A DNA stretch of 64,000 nt, taken from positions 1 to 64,000 of the forward strand of contig NZ_NIHE01000011.1 of assembly GCF_002806995.1 (NCBI RefSeq), written 5' to 3'. The position numbers were made by a program, and so were the translations under genes. Positions 34,809 through 43,384 of the stretch are shown piece after piece (position 1 is the first letter of the stretch; every line of letters starts with the position of its first letter). The DNA comes from Confluentibacter lentus (GTDB lineage Bacteria; Bacteroidota; Bacteroidia; Flavobacteriales; Flavobacteriaceae). The notes beneath the pieces are model-generated. The model was not told the DNA's origin and did no database searches. It saw only the letters and a program-made list of their open reading frames with translations.

Positions 34809-34991
34809 ATGTCTATGTTATTTACAATTACAGTATCTCTCTCAGTATTGGTTCTAATTAATTTATTGCTACTAAAGTTTAGTTGTAATAAAATCACAAA
34901 ACAAAAACAAGATGTTAAGAAAACTGTGGTTTTAAATACAAGTCTTACCATTGAATCGGTATCTGAAAGACTTGCTCCAACAGGAAGTTAG
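34809..34991 (+). CDS. Tiny membrane protein overlapping ung
   Basis: 60 aa with one N-terminal transmembrane segment (LFTITVSLSVLVLINLLLL), a Cys-Asn stretch, a Lys-rich section and a C-terminus ending LAPTGS. Small proteins of this form occur next to ung in flavobacteria, as I recall, which supports it being real. Its last 47 bases overlap the 3' end of convergent ung. No function can be given. Confidence 0.55.
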   Translation: MSMLFTITVSLSVLVLINLLLLKFSCNKITKQKQDVKKTVVLNTSLTIESVSERLAPTGS

Positions 34992-35610
34992 TCTTGCTAA
35001 AATGTTTGTTTCCAAACCAATATCCTCTATTGGCACTTAATGGAGAAGGGTGTCCTGACATTAAAATTTTGTGCTTATTATAATTAATGTGCTTGACTTT
35101 TTGCTTAGCATAACCACCCCATAATAAGAAAACCATACCTTCCTTTTTCTCGTTAATTATTTTTATAACAGCATCTGTAAAAGTTTCCCATCCTTTATTT
35201 TGATGACTTCCTGCCTGATTGGCTCTGACTGTAAGCGTTGCATTTAACAATAAAACACCTTGTTCTGCCCAACGCATTAAATTGCCGCTTTTTGGGTAAG
35301 GTATCCCTAAATCTTGTTCGATTTCCTTAAAAATATTTATCAATGAAGGTGGATGGCTAATACCATCGTTTACGGAAAAACAAAGTCCGTTCGCCTGCCC
35401 AAAACCATGATAGGGATCTTGACCAATAATAACAACCTTAACCTTTTCAAATGGACAATGATTAAAGGCATTGAATATTTGTTTTCCAGGAGGAAAGCAT
35501 TCATTATTAGCATACTCGTTTTTAACAAAATTTACCAAATCTTTAAAATACGGTTTCTTAAATTCATCTTGCAAAAACGGTTTCCAACTGTCGTGTATAT
35601 CTACATTCAT
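34945..35610 (-). CDS. ung: Uracil-DNA glycosylase, family 1
   Basis: 221 aa, cytosolic base-excision repair enzyme that removes uracil from DNA. Diagnostic motifs: VIIGQDPYHG (catalytic Asp, about residues 62-71), GLCFSV (uracil pocket), LLLNATLTV (about 120-128, catalytic region) and HPSPLSA (about 190-196, minor-groove intercalation loop). Complete; length fits (about 220-230). Confidence 0.96.
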   Translation of the reverse strand: MNVDIHDSWKPFLQDEFKKPYFKDLVNFVKNEYANNECFPPGKQIFNAFNHCPFEKVKVVIIGQDPYHGFGQANGLCFSVNDGISHPPSLINIFKEIEQDLGIPYPKSGNLMRWAEQGVLLLNATLTVRANQAGSHQNKGWETFTDAVIKIINEKKEGMVFLLWGGYAKQKVKHINYNKHKILMSGHPSPLSANRGYWFGNKHFSKTNFLLEQVFQIPIQW

Positions 35611-35674
35611 TTTATTAACTTAATAATCGAAATAAAAATAATACTATCTTTAGTCATATTAAAACTTATACAGA

Positions 35675-37168
35675 TTGAAAAAAATAAAATTCCCAACCGC
35701 ACAAACCATACTTTTTATTATTGCTGGTCTCGTAGCCATTCTTACATGGTTTATTCCTTCTGGAAAATTTGATTCCTTGGCCTATAATAAGGATGAAAAC
35801 ACATTTACTCGAACAAGCTTAAATAAAATAGAAACTTTAGCAGCTACCCAAGAAACACTTAATGTGCTAAACATTAAAATTCCTATAGAAAAATTCAGTA
35901 ACGGAGATATTTGGAAACCTATTAGCATCCCAAATACCTATCACAAAGTAGATAATAAACCCCAAGGCATTGTTGCATTTATAAAATCCCCTATTAAAGG
36001 CATTATAGCAGCTGCCGATATTATTTTTCTTGTCTTGTTCATCGGTGGACTTATAGGTATTATGAATATCACTGGAGCTTTTGAATCGGGCATAGCATGG
36101 TTAGCAAACGCATTAAAAGGAAGAGAATATTTACTCATTATTTTTGTTACAATATTAATCGCTATTGGTGGAACGACTTTTGGTCTTGCTGAAGAAACCA
36201 TTGCTTTTTATCCCATTCTCATCCCTATATTTTTAGCAGCGAAATATGATGCCATGGTACCACTTGCCTGTATTTATGTGGGGTCATCAATAGGTACCAC
36301 CTTTTCTACAACAAACCCATTTAGTGCGATCATCGCTTCTGATGCCGCTGGTATTAATTGGACGGTTGGATTTACAGGCAGAATAATTATGCTATGTTTA
36401 GGAACCCTTATTTGTATATTATACATTCTTCGCTACGCACAACGTGTTAAAAAAGACCCTTCTAAATCCATTATTTTTAGTCAGAAAGAGGCCATTGAAA
36501 ATCATTTTGGAAACTCAACACATTCTGTGATACGATTAAACAACCGGTTAAGGCTCATTTTGTTCACCTTCATTATGTGCTTTGTTGTTATGATTTATGG
36601 TGTATCCCAACTGGAGTGGTGGTTTCTTGAAATGACAACTGTCTTTTTTGTCGGCGTTATAATTATTGGTTTTATAGCTAAAATTAATGAATATAAGTTT
36701 ATTGAAACCTTTGTTAAAGGCGCCAGTGACTTATTGGGCATTGCCCTAATTATTGGAATTGCCAGAGGAATTACTGTATTAATGGAAGATGGACAAATTA
36801 GCGATACCTTATTATATTACGCAAGCAATGCCACAAATGGCATGAACAAAGGCATTTTTATAAATACCATGCTTTTTATTTATAGCGGATTATCATTTTT
36901 TATTCCATCGTCCTCTGGAATGGCCGTATTAACCATGCCCATTATGTCGCCTTTAGCGGACGGTGTTGGTATTGGCCGGGAAGCCATTGTAAATGCTTAT
37001 CAATACGGTATGGGATTGTTTGCTTTTATAAGCCCTACGGGATTAATATTGGCGTCTTTAGCTATTGTAAAAGTTGGCTATGATAAATGGTTGAAATTTG
37101 TCATACCATTAGTGATTATTTTAACTGTTTTTACGATGATCATGTTAACAGCATCAGTTTATTTATAA
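35675..37168 (+). CDS. YfcC-family anion/amino-acid carrier
   Basis: 497 aa with about 12 transmembrane segments. It has the features of the YfcC branch of the C4-dicarboxylate anaerobic carrier family: FPTAQTILFIIAGLVAILTW at the start, GTTFGLAEETIAFYPI, YVGSSIGTTFSTTNPFSAIIA and FFIPSSSGMAVLTMPIMSPLAD. The substrate is unproven in this family; dicarboxylates or amino acids have been proposed. The start is TTG; no ATG occurs near the N-terminus and the family begins with the MKKIKFP-like sequence here. Its end overlaps the convergent SMP-30-like gene by 10 bases. Confidence 0.85.
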   Translation: MKKIKFPTAQTILFIIAGLVAILTWFIPSGKFDSLAYNKDENTFTRTSLNKIETLAATQETLNVLNIKIPIEKFSNGDIWKPISIPNTYHKVDNKPQGIVAFIKSPIKGIIAAADIIFLVLFIGGLIGIMNITGAFESGIAWLANALKGREYLLIIFVTILIAIGGTTFGLAEETIAFYPILIPIFLAAKYDAMVPLACIYVGSSIGTTFSTTNPFSAIIASDAAGINWTVGFTGRIIMLCLGTLICILYILRYAQRVKKDPSKSIIFSQKEAIENHFGNSTHSVIRLNNRLRLILFTFIMCFVVMIYGVSQLEWWFLEMTTVFFVGVIIIGFIAKINEYKFIETFVKGASDLLGIALIIGIARGITVLMEDGQISDTLLYYASNATNGMNKGIFINTMLFIYSGLSFFIPSSSGMAVLTMPIMSPLADGVGIGREAIVNAYQYGMGLFAFISPTGLILASLAIVKVGYDKWLKFVIPLVIILTVFTMIMLTASVYL

Positions 37169-38025
37169 TCCAATTTATAAGCAACCACTGTATTTCCATA
37201 AAAAGTAGGAACCAATAATATATTTTCTTTTGGTATGAATGACATATCGGCGGAATTCAATTTATTCGTTCGAGTATCCAATAATTTTACTGCAGGGGCA
37301 TTTACCATGTTTTTATTGGCAAAATATATTTCACCTTGAAAGGCCGAAAGAAAATACCCTTCCTTTATTGGTACAATACCATCGCCTCCTCTAACGCCTG
37401 ATGCCAACACCGTTTTCTCTTTGGTTATTTTATCGATTGCAATCAATTCCCCTTTGCTGGAAGATAAGATTAGTATTCTGTTGTCTTCAACTAAAATACC
37501 ATTCGGATAAAACCCTTTTAAATCTAACCACAATGAAGATTCACCATTAGCCAATTTAAAAATTTTCTCATCTTGGGAATCGGTTACATACATATCACCA
37601 TTGGCATCTATATCCAAATCATTAATAAAAACAGCATCAGTTACAGTGTGTGTTTTCCCTATTTTTCCTGTTTCTATATTTATTTCAACAACCGTATCGA
37701 TATCTCCAACAAATAATTTATCATTAAAAAAGTTCAGTCCTTTTGGCGCGTTAATCCCAGTAACCCAATCTTTTTTAACAATTTTTCCGTCTTTGGAAAG
37801 CATGGAAATATAGCCATCTCCATCTTTTTTGTTAGGTGGCACTCCTCCAATATTTGAAACAAAAATCATCTCTTTTTCTGGATAATATCTCACGGCTTCG
37901 GCTGTTTTCAATACCGTATCCGTTTCCCAAAGTTTGGTCAATGTTACTTTAGCCTCCGTTGTTTGCGAATGGCTTATTTGAAACATCGTTATAAGAATCA
38001 ACACTACTGGGAAATGATTTTTCAT
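37159..38025 (-). CDS. Secreted SMP-30/NHL-like beta-propeller protein
   Basis: 288 aa with a signal peptide (MKNHFPVVLILITMFQISHSQ). The rest is a repeated beta-propeller pattern related to SMP-30/gluconolactonase/NHL: EAVRYYPEKEMIFVSNIGG, APKGLNFFNDKLFVGDIDTV, INDLDIDANGDMYVTDSQ, GILVEDNRILILSSSKGELI. Periplasmic. SMP-30 members are lactonases, but metal-site residues are not clear here, so no reaction is assigned. It neighbours a carrier only by convergence. Confidence 0.75.
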   Translation of the reverse strand: MKNHFPVVLILITMFQISHSQTTEAKVTLTKLWETDTVLKTAEAVRYYPEKEMIFVSNIGGVPPNKKDGDGYISMLSKDGKIVKKDWVTGINAPKGLNFFNDKLFVGDIDTVVEINIETGKIGKTHTVTDAVFINDLDIDANGDMYVTDSQDEKIFKLANGESSLWLDLKGFYPNGILVEDNRILILSSSKGELIAIDKITKEKTVLASGVRGGDGIVPIKEGYFLSAFQGEIYFANKNMVNAPAVKLLDTRTNKLNSADMSFIPKENILLVPTFYGNTVVAYKLDYK

Positions 38026-38057
38026 ATAAAAATATTAAAATGTGATTATTAAAAACG

Positions 38058-39062
38058 CTAAGATACTATTTTCACCAATAGCTCTTTAAGTAAATCGCCT
38101 TGTGGAACGGCATTAGAACCAACGCCTTTACTTTTTACATCAAACTCACGCAAAGTAGAAACAATCCCGCTCACTTTTTTCATTGGGTAATTTCGGGCAG
38201 CCATAATATAATCATTAACAAAATAAGGATTTATTTTTAATGCTGAAGCAACATTTCTAGGTGACTTATCATTTAAACCATGAAAATGTAACAATTGCGA
38301 AAAGAAATTAAATAATAAAGAAACTGTTACTACCATAGGGTTATCCTTAGGGTTTTCAGCAAAATAATGGACAATTTTATGCGCTTTTAGAACATCTCTT
38401 TCTCCAATGGCCTTTTGCAACTCAAAATTATTGTAGTCTTTGCTAATCCCTATATTTTCTTCAATGGCCTCTGGCGTAATAGCACTTCCTTTGGGCAAAA
38501 TGATTTGCAGCTTGTCTAGTTCGTTATTTATTTTACTTAAATCCGTTCCCAAAAACTCCACAAGCATTTGTGTTGCTTTTGGCGATATAGTATAGTTTTT
38601 AGATGCTAAAACTCGTCTAATCCAATCGGCTACTTGATTTTCATATAGTTTTTTGCTCTCATAAATAACGCCAATCTTACTGACCGCCTTGTATAAGGCC
38701 TTACGTTTATCTATTTTTTTATATTTATAATTAATAACCAGTACCGTTGTAGGTTGTGGATTTGCGGCATAACTAGCCAAATTCTCAATGGTTCTGGATA
38801 AATCTTGGGCCTCCTTAACAATAATCACTTGGCGATCTGCCATCATGGGGTAACGCTTGGCATTGCTAACAATATCTTCAATGGTAACATCCCTTCCGTA
38901 CAAAACCATTTGGTTAAACCCTTTTTCTTCGTCGCTTAAAACATTCTTCTCAATGAATTCTGAAATCCTATCAATATAATAGGGCTCTTCACCCATTAAA
39001 AAATAAATAGGTTTAATATTGCCATTTTTAATGTCGGTTACTAATTGTTTTACTTCGTCCAA
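38058..39062 (-). CDS. holA: DNA polymerase III delta subunit
   Basis: 334 aa clamp-loader delta subunit. The AAA+-like N-terminal fold is recognised by IKPIYFLMGEEPYYIDRI, DRQVIIVKEAQDL and the region YESKKLYENQVADWIRRVL; the C-terminal collar domain by KINPYFVNDYIMAARNYPMKKV. Delta opens the sliding clamp during loading at the replication fork. Length typical. It is divergent from the nuclease-domain gene. Confidence 0.92.
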   Translation of the reverse strand: MDEVKQLVTDIKNGNIKPIYFLMGEEPYYIDRISEFIEKNVLSDEEKGFNQMVLYGRDVTIEDIVSNAKRYPMMADRQVIIVKEAQDLSRTIENLASYAANPQPTTVLVINYKYKKIDKRKALYKAVSKIGVIYESKKLYENQVADWIRRVLASKNYTISPKATQMLVEFLGTDLSKINNELDKLQIILPKGSAITPEAIEENIGISKDYNNFELQKAIGERDVLKAHKIVHYFAENPKDNPMVVTVSLLFNFFSQLLHFHGLNDKSPRNVASALKINPYFVNDYIMAARNYPMKKVSGIVSTLREFDVKSKGVGSNAVPQGDLLKELLVKIVS

Positions 39063-39118
39063 AACTGAGAAATTTCAAAAAATTATAAAATCCAAATTCC
39101 AAAAAACAAGTCATGAAT

Positions 39119-39148
39119 TTGGTATTTGATTATTGAAGATTAACTTTG
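39119..39148 (+). promoter_or_regulatory. Promoter of the HsdR-N-like gene
   Basis: TTG (39119-39121), 19 bp, TAACTTTG (39141-39148), an exact consensus match. It covers a TTG at 39146 that would otherwise be read as the gene start, so the true start must lie further down. Confidence 0.7.
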
Positions 39149-39166
39149 GAAAAATTAAAATCTGTT

Positions 39167-39613
39167 TTGCAAGAACTCAACTTTCCAAAGTTTTCGTTTC
39201 GATTCAAAAATAGCGAAAATAAAATTTCTATTTTCGACGTGATACGTAAAAAATTTGTGGTTTTACAACCCGAAGAATGGGTAAGGCAACATTGCGTGCA
39301 TTATTTAATTAATGAAAAAAAATATCCAATTTCTTTAATTAATGTTGAAAAGGAATTAAAAATCAACAATTTAAGTAAACGATATGACATAGTTGTTTTT
39401 AATACAGATGGCAGTATTTTAATCATCATAGAATGTAAATCACCAAATGTTGCCATAAATCAAGCAACATTTGACCAAATCGCAAAATATAACCTGACAT
39501 TAAATGCCACGTATTTAATGGTTACCAACGGATTAAATCATTATTATTGCCAGATGGATTTTGAAAACGAACGTTATAATTTTTTAAGAGATATACCTAA
39601 TTATGGTGGTTAG
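39167..39613 (+). CDS. Solitary HsdR-N-type nuclease-domain protein
   Basis: 148 aa from TTG 39167 (reads as MQELNFPK). The promoter's -7 box overlaps the upstream candidate start at 39146, so I choose 39167. The protein resembles the N-terminal PD-(D/E)xK domain of type I restriction enzyme HsdR: SKRYDIVVFNTDGS followed by LIIIECKSP gives the D...ExK motif, and the N-terminal PEEWVRQHCVHYLI is typical. No helicase or methylase partner is present, so it is not a restriction system. It is divergent from holA. A role in DNA repair or replication-linked processing is speculative. Confidence 0.78.
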   Translation: MQELNFPKFSFRFKNSENKISIFDVIRKKFVVLQPEEWVRQHCVHYLINEKKYPISLINVEKELKINNLSKRYDIVVFNTDGSILIIIECKSPNVAINQATFDQIAKYNLTLNATYLMVTNGLNHYYCQMDFENERYNFLRDIPNYGG

Positions 39614-39673
39614 TTAGTAGTTGATGATTAGTGGTGATTGGATAAATAAAATAGTCTTGAATTCGGTATACAA

Positions 39674-40663
39674 ATGAAAATAGCTGTCGTTATATTAAAT
39701 TGGAATGGGAAAAAACTTTTAGAAGAGTTTTTACCTTCCGTTGTTGAACATTCAAAAGAAGCTACGATTTATTTGGTTGATAATGCTTCAACAGATAATT
39801 CTATTGGTTTTGTAAACTCAAATTACCCCACTATAAAAATCATAAGAAATACTATAAATGGAGGCTTTGCAAAAGGCTATAATGATGCTTTACAGCATAT
39901 TGAAGCCGATATTTTTTGCCTGTTGAACAGCGATGTAGAAGTCACTGAAAATTGGATAACACCAATACTAGAGGTATTTGAAAAAGACGCTAACACATCC
40001 ATCATTCAACCAAAAATTTTAGATTACAAAAACAAGGATTATTTTGAACATGCTGGTGCTGCAGGCGGATTTATCGATAAATATGGTTTCCCATATTGCC
40101 GAGGCAGACTATTTGACACTTTAGAAAAAGATTCTGGCCAATATGATGATATTATAGATATATTTTGGGCTTCTGGTGCTTGTTTTTTTGTTAGAAGCGA
40201 GGTGTTTAGAAGACTAAATGGTTTTGATGAACGGTTTTTTGCCCATATGGAAGAAATAGACTTATGTTGGAGAGCTAAAAATTCAGGAAATGTTATTAAA
40301 TATGTATATCAATCTAAAGTGTATCACTTGGGTGGTGCTACACTTTCAAAAGTAAATTCTAAAAAAACGTATTTAAATTTTAGAAACAGTTTATTTACCC
40401 TAATCAAAAATGCAAAAGGCCCATTATTTACTACCATGTTTTTTCGGCTTTTTTTAGATGGATTGGCAAGTATTAAATTTTTATTCGAAATGAAGCCAAA
40501 TCATTCCTTAGCCATTTTAAAATCACATGTTAGTTTTTATTGGTATCTCCCTTACTTATTAAAACAGCGTAAATTACAAAAGAATAAAATAAAATACTTT
40601 GACAAAACATCCGTTGTAATTGATTACTTCATGAATAAAAAAACAACGTTTAATTGTTTATAG
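39674..40663 (+). CDS. Glycosyltransferase family 2
   Basis: 329 aa GT-A glycosyltransferase of family 2. N-terminal VVILNWNGKKLL, the VDNASTDNS nucleotide-binding region (about residues 35-43), the metal-binding CLLNSDVE (about 76-82), then DIFWASGACFFVRSEVF, NGFDERFFAHMEEIDLCWR near 190-208, which is the acceptor-side ED motif. Probably uses nucleotide-rhamnose or similar for surface polysaccharide. It follows the nuclease-domain gene by 60 bases and has no adjacent cell-wall cluster. Confidence 0.9.
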   Translation: MKIAVVILNWNGKKLLEEFLPSVVEHSKEATIYLVDNASTDNSIGFVNSNYPTIKIIRNTINGGFAKGYNDALQHIEADIFCLLNSDVEVTENWITPILEVFEKDANTSIIQPKILDYKNKDYFEHAGAAGGFIDKYGFPYCRGRLFDTLEKDSGQYDDIIDIFWASGACFFVRSEVFRRLNGFDERFFAHMEEIDLCWRAKNSGNVIKYVYQSKVYHLGGATLSKVNSKKTYLNFRNSLFTLIKNAKGPLFTTMFFRLFLDGLASIKFLFEMKPNHSLAILKSHVSFYWYLPYLLKQRKLQKNKIKYFDKTSVVIDYFMNKKTTFNCL

Positions 40664-40712
40664 TTTTTTAACAAAAGTTTTGTTAAAATCTTAAATTATA
40701 CTGTTTTTTCCA

Positions 40713-40720
40713 TACTTTTG
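40713..40720 (+). promoter_or_regulatory. -7 box TACTTTTG of the OmpA lipoprotein gene
   Basis: Exact TAnnTTTG match about 38 bases above the start. The nearest TTG lies 30 bp upstream, so the -33 element is unclear. Confidence 0.5.
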
Positions 40721-40757
40721 TATTTAATAATATTGAAATTAATCCTTATTAATAATT

Positions 40758-41594
40758 ATGAAAAAAGTTTTATTACTTAGCTTGGCTACTATGCTGGTTT
40801 TAAGTTCTTGTGTATCAAAAAAGCAATTCACAGACTTACAAGCAAAACAAAAAGAAACTCAAGATTTACTTAATTCTGCAACCGTAAAATTAAATTCTTG
40901 CTTAGAAGAAAAAGCATCAGCAACCGCAAGAGCAACTGCTTTAGAAGAACAAGTTGCCGATTTAAGAAAAAACAATGACAACTTACAAGTGTTATCAGCA
41001 AAAGGTGCTAGTAACATAGAAAAAACATTAGAAAGCATCAAAGAAAAAGACATGAAAATTACACGTCTTCAAGATGCTTTAACTAAGAAAGATAGTATTA
41101 CACTTGCTGTAGTAACTAGCTTAAAACGTGAAGTAGGAATCAACGATCCAGACATTGAAATCAATGTTGAAAAAGGAGTTGTATTCATTTCAATTTCTGA
41201 TAAATTGTTATTCCAAAGTGGTAGCTACAATGTAACTGCTAAAGCTAAAGAAGTTTTGGCTAAAGTTGCTAAGGTTGTAAATGGTAAACCAGATTTCGAA
41301 TGTATGGTTGAAGGTCACACAGACAATGTACCTTACCAAAGTGGTGTTCTTTTAGATAACTGGGATTTGAGTGTTAAACGTTCCACTTCTATCATCAGAG
41401 TATTACAAAGTTTAGGTGTTAATCCAAAACAACTTATTGCTGCCGGTCGTGCTGATTATGTGCCATTGGTTGATAATAACACTGCTGAAAATAGAGCTAC
41501 AAACAGACGTACTCGCATTGTAGTATTACCTAAAATTGACCAATTCTATGAGATGGTTGAAAAAGAAATGAAAAATCTTTCTGCTCAAAACTAA
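40758..41594 (+). CDS. OmpA-family lipoprotein
   Basis: 278 aa with a lipoprotein signal (MKKVLLLSLATMLVLSSC|VS). A long charged coiled coil (about residues 25-110) is followed by an OmpA peptidoglycan-binding domain (about 150-270) with EGHTDNVPYQ, WDLSVKRSTSIIR and NRATNRRTRIVV. Like the Pal/OmpA class it would bridge the outer membrane and cell wall. It is monocistronic, with a strong terminator. It differs from the larger barrel-containing OmpA protein at 2611. Confidence 0.92.
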   Translation: MKKVLLLSLATMLVLSSCVSKKQFTDLQAKQKETQDLLNSATVKLNSCLEEKASATARATALEEQVADLRKNNDNLQVLSAKGASNIEKTLESIKEKDMKITRLQDALTKKDSITLAVVTSLKREVGINDPDIEINVEKGVVFISISDKLLFQSGSYNVTAKAKEVLAKVAKVVNGKPDFECMVEGHTDNVPYQSGVLLDNWDLSVKRSTSIIRVLQSLGVNPKQLIAAGRADYVPLVDNNTAENRATNRRTRIVVLPKIDQFYEMVEKEMKNLSAQN

Positions 41595-41611
41595 TTAGAA
41601 TTTAAAATAAT

Positions 41612-41644
41612 AAAAAAGCCCAACTTTTCAGTTGGGCTTTTTTT
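41612..41644 (+). terminator. Intrinsic terminator of the OmpA lipoprotein gene
   Basis: AAAGCCCAAC / GTTGGGCTTT with a 6-base loop, followed by TTTT. Confidence 0.9.
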
Positions 41645-41667
41645 GTGCAACTTGTTTAAAATATTAT

Positions 41668-41752
41668 GGCGTTACCTAAAGGTCGGGCTATACGCTACAA
41701 GTACTCGCTCGTACCTCACTGAGGGCTTTCCGCTCCTATCCCTAAAGCAGCA
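41668..41752. repeat. GC-rich intergenic element with an internal direct repeat
   Basis: An ~85-base stretch much richer in GC than its surroundings. It contains an imperfect direct repeat GGGCTATACGCT (41685-41696) / GGGCTTTCCGCT (41723-41734), GTAC-tcgctc-GTAC and CCTC-act-GAGG small hairpins, and ends in CCTAAAG. The core GGTCGGGCTAT...CCGCT resembles a repeat I recall from many flavobacterial intergenic regions. It cannot be verified within this window since only one copy occurs. Confidence 0.5.
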
Positions 41753-41810
41753 AACAACTAGCTATATGAATTTATTTATAGGATTGTTGCACTTTCCTTA
41801 ATTAGAATCA

Positions 41811-41838
41811 ACACCTAACACCTAACACCTAACACCTA
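41811..41838. repeat. Tandem 7-bp repeat, four copies
   Basis: Four perfect copies of ACACCTA immediately above the Sua5/YrdC stop codon. Possibly variable in copy number; no coding effect. Confidence 0.75.
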
Positions 41839-41844
41839 ACAAAA

Positions 41845-42465
41845 CTAAAATATCTCCAAACTCCCTTTCCCCTCCCTAACAACAATAGGTTCATCTTCAG
41901 ATAAATCTATAACCGTAGATGCTTGATTATCGCCATAACCACCATCAATGACCAAATCGACCAAATCATCCCATTTTTCTAAAATAAGTTCTGGGTCTGT
42001 TGTATACTCCAAAACTTCATCGTCATCACGTATAGAGGTTGAAATGATTGGATTTCCCAATAGTTTTACAATTTCAATGGCTATATTGTTTTTTGGCACC
42101 CTGATACCAACTGTTTTCTTTTTTTTGAACGGATTTGGCAAATTGTTTGAGCCTGGAAGAATGAATGTATAAGGTCCAGGAAGTGCTCGTTTTAAAATCT
42201 TAAAGGTGGTATTATCGATTTGTTTTACGTAATCACTTAGGTGACTTAAATCGTGACAAACAAAAGAAAAATTAGCCTTTTCAAGCTTTACGCCCTTTAT
42301 TCTTGCGATACGTTCCAACGCTTTTATATTGGTAATATCACATCCCAAACCATACACGGTATCTGTAGGATAAATAATTAAGCCGCCTCTTTTTAGAATA
42401 GCCACGACCCTTTCAATCTCTTTCGGATTTGGGTTTTCTTCGTATATTCTAATAAACTCTGCCAT
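41845..42465 (-). CDS. L-threonylcarbamoyladenylate synthase-family protein (Sua5/YciO/YrdC)
   Basis: 206 aa. Signature regions: RGGLIIYPTDTVYGLGCDITN (about residues 29-49, ATP/threonine site), the LPGPYTFILPGS stretch and VGIRVPKN, then STSIRDDDE. It makes threonylcarbamoyl-AMP for the t6A tRNA modification or is the YciO paralogue, which are hard to tell apart; the C-terminus (STVIDLSEDEPIVVREGKG) fits either. Complete, cytosolic. Divergent from the esterase gene. Confidence 0.85.
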   Translation of the reverse strand: MAEFIRIYEENPNPKEIERVVAILKRGGLIIYPTDTVYGLGCDITNIKALERIARIKGVKLEKANFSFVCHDLSHLSDYVKQIDNTTFKILKRALPGPYTFILPGSNNLPNPFKKKKTVGIRVPKNNIAIEIVKLLGNPIISTSIRDDDEVLEYTTDPELILEKWDDLVDLVIDGGYGDNQASTVIDLSEDEPIVVREGKGSLEIF

Positions 42466-42524
42466 AATATGTAACTTGCTTTTACGTTTTACAAAGTACG
42501 GACTATTTTTTTATATGAAACTCT

Positions 42525-43367
42525 ATGAAATTCTTAAAATATATATTCTTCTTTTTTGTTATTTACAATTGCTCAAGTGAAAAAACTAATGATGACACAT
42601 TAAATCCTCCAAAGTATTATGAAGAGCTAAATATTACTTATGGCAATGATGAAAATCAAAAATTCGATATTTATCTTCCAGCAAATCGAACAACGTCAAC
42701 TAAAACCATCATTCTAGTACATGGTGGCGGATGGTCTTCTGGTGATAAAAGCGACATGAATCCCATTAAGGATTTAATTCGTCAGGATTTGCCAAATTTA
42801 GCAATCGTAAATATTAATTATCGCTTAGCAGATGCCAATAATAGTCCTTACCCCATGCAAATTGAGGATATAACATCTATTATAAATTACCTAAAAGAAA
42901 AAAAAGCTACATATACCATATCTGAATATTTTGGATTTATAGGGGTTAGTGCTGGAGGACATTTGTCACTTTTATGGAGCTATGCTTTTGATGATTTTAA
43001 TGACATAAAAATGGTTTGCAGCATTGTGGGACCAACGAATTTGACAGACCCTGAATACTTAAATAATACCGATCCTGTTTTACAGGAATTATTAAACTCA
43101 TTTGGCACCAATGCGGAGTTATCTTTTTTAGAAGAAGTAAGTCCATATCATCAAGTGTCCACTACGGCACCACCAACCATTTTATTTTATGGTGGACAAG
43201 ACCCTTTAATACCAACTTCACAAGGAACAGATTTGAGAGACAGGCTACAAAATCTGGGTGTTAAGCATGAATTCACTTTGTATCCTAACGCAGGCCATGG
43301 TTGGGAAGGTTTAGAACTATTAGACACTTGGTTAAAACTCAAAGCTTTTATGCAAACAAATCTCTAA
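42525..43367 (+). CDS. Alpha/beta-hydrolase lipoprotein, carboxylesterase-like
   Basis: 280 aa with a lipoprotein signal (FFFVIYNC|SSE). The alpha/beta-hydrolase features are an oxyanion HGGGWSSGD, nucleophile GVSAGGH (Ser about residue 145) and the C-terminal GHGWEG histidine. The family includes carboxylesterases and polysaccharide deacetylase-type esterases. Substrate unknown; it would act at the cell surface or periplasm. It is convergent with the helicase gene (17 bases between stops). Confidence 0.85.
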   Translation: MKFLKYIFFFFVIYNCSSEKTNDDTLNPPKYYEELNITYGNDENQKFDIYLPANRTTSTKTIILVHGGGWSSGDKSDMNPIKDLIRQDLPNLAIVNINYRLADANNSPYPMQIEDITSIINYLKEKKATYTISEYFGFIGVSAGGHLSLLWSYAFDDFNDIKMVCSIVGPTNLTDPEYLNNTDPVLQELLNSFGTNAELSFLEEVSPYHQVSTTAPPTILFYGGQDPLIPTSQGTDLRDRLQNLGVKHEFTLYPNAGHGWEGLELLDTWLKLKAFMQTNL

Positions 43368-43384
43368 ACAATCAAGCTTTTATA

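Noticed and set aside
39146-39166. Upstream TTG start for the nuclease-domain gene
   Set aside because: The TTG lies in the -7 box TAACTTTG of a consensus promoter, so it cannot be in the transcript; the TTG at 39167 fits homologue starts better.
39167-39613. Remnant of a type I restriction system
   Set aside because: No trace of hsdM, hsdS or an HsdR translocase on either side, and the gene has its own proper promoter and intact motif.
41811-41838. CRISPR-like array
   Set aside because: Only four 7-bp units without spacers; a simple tandem repeat.
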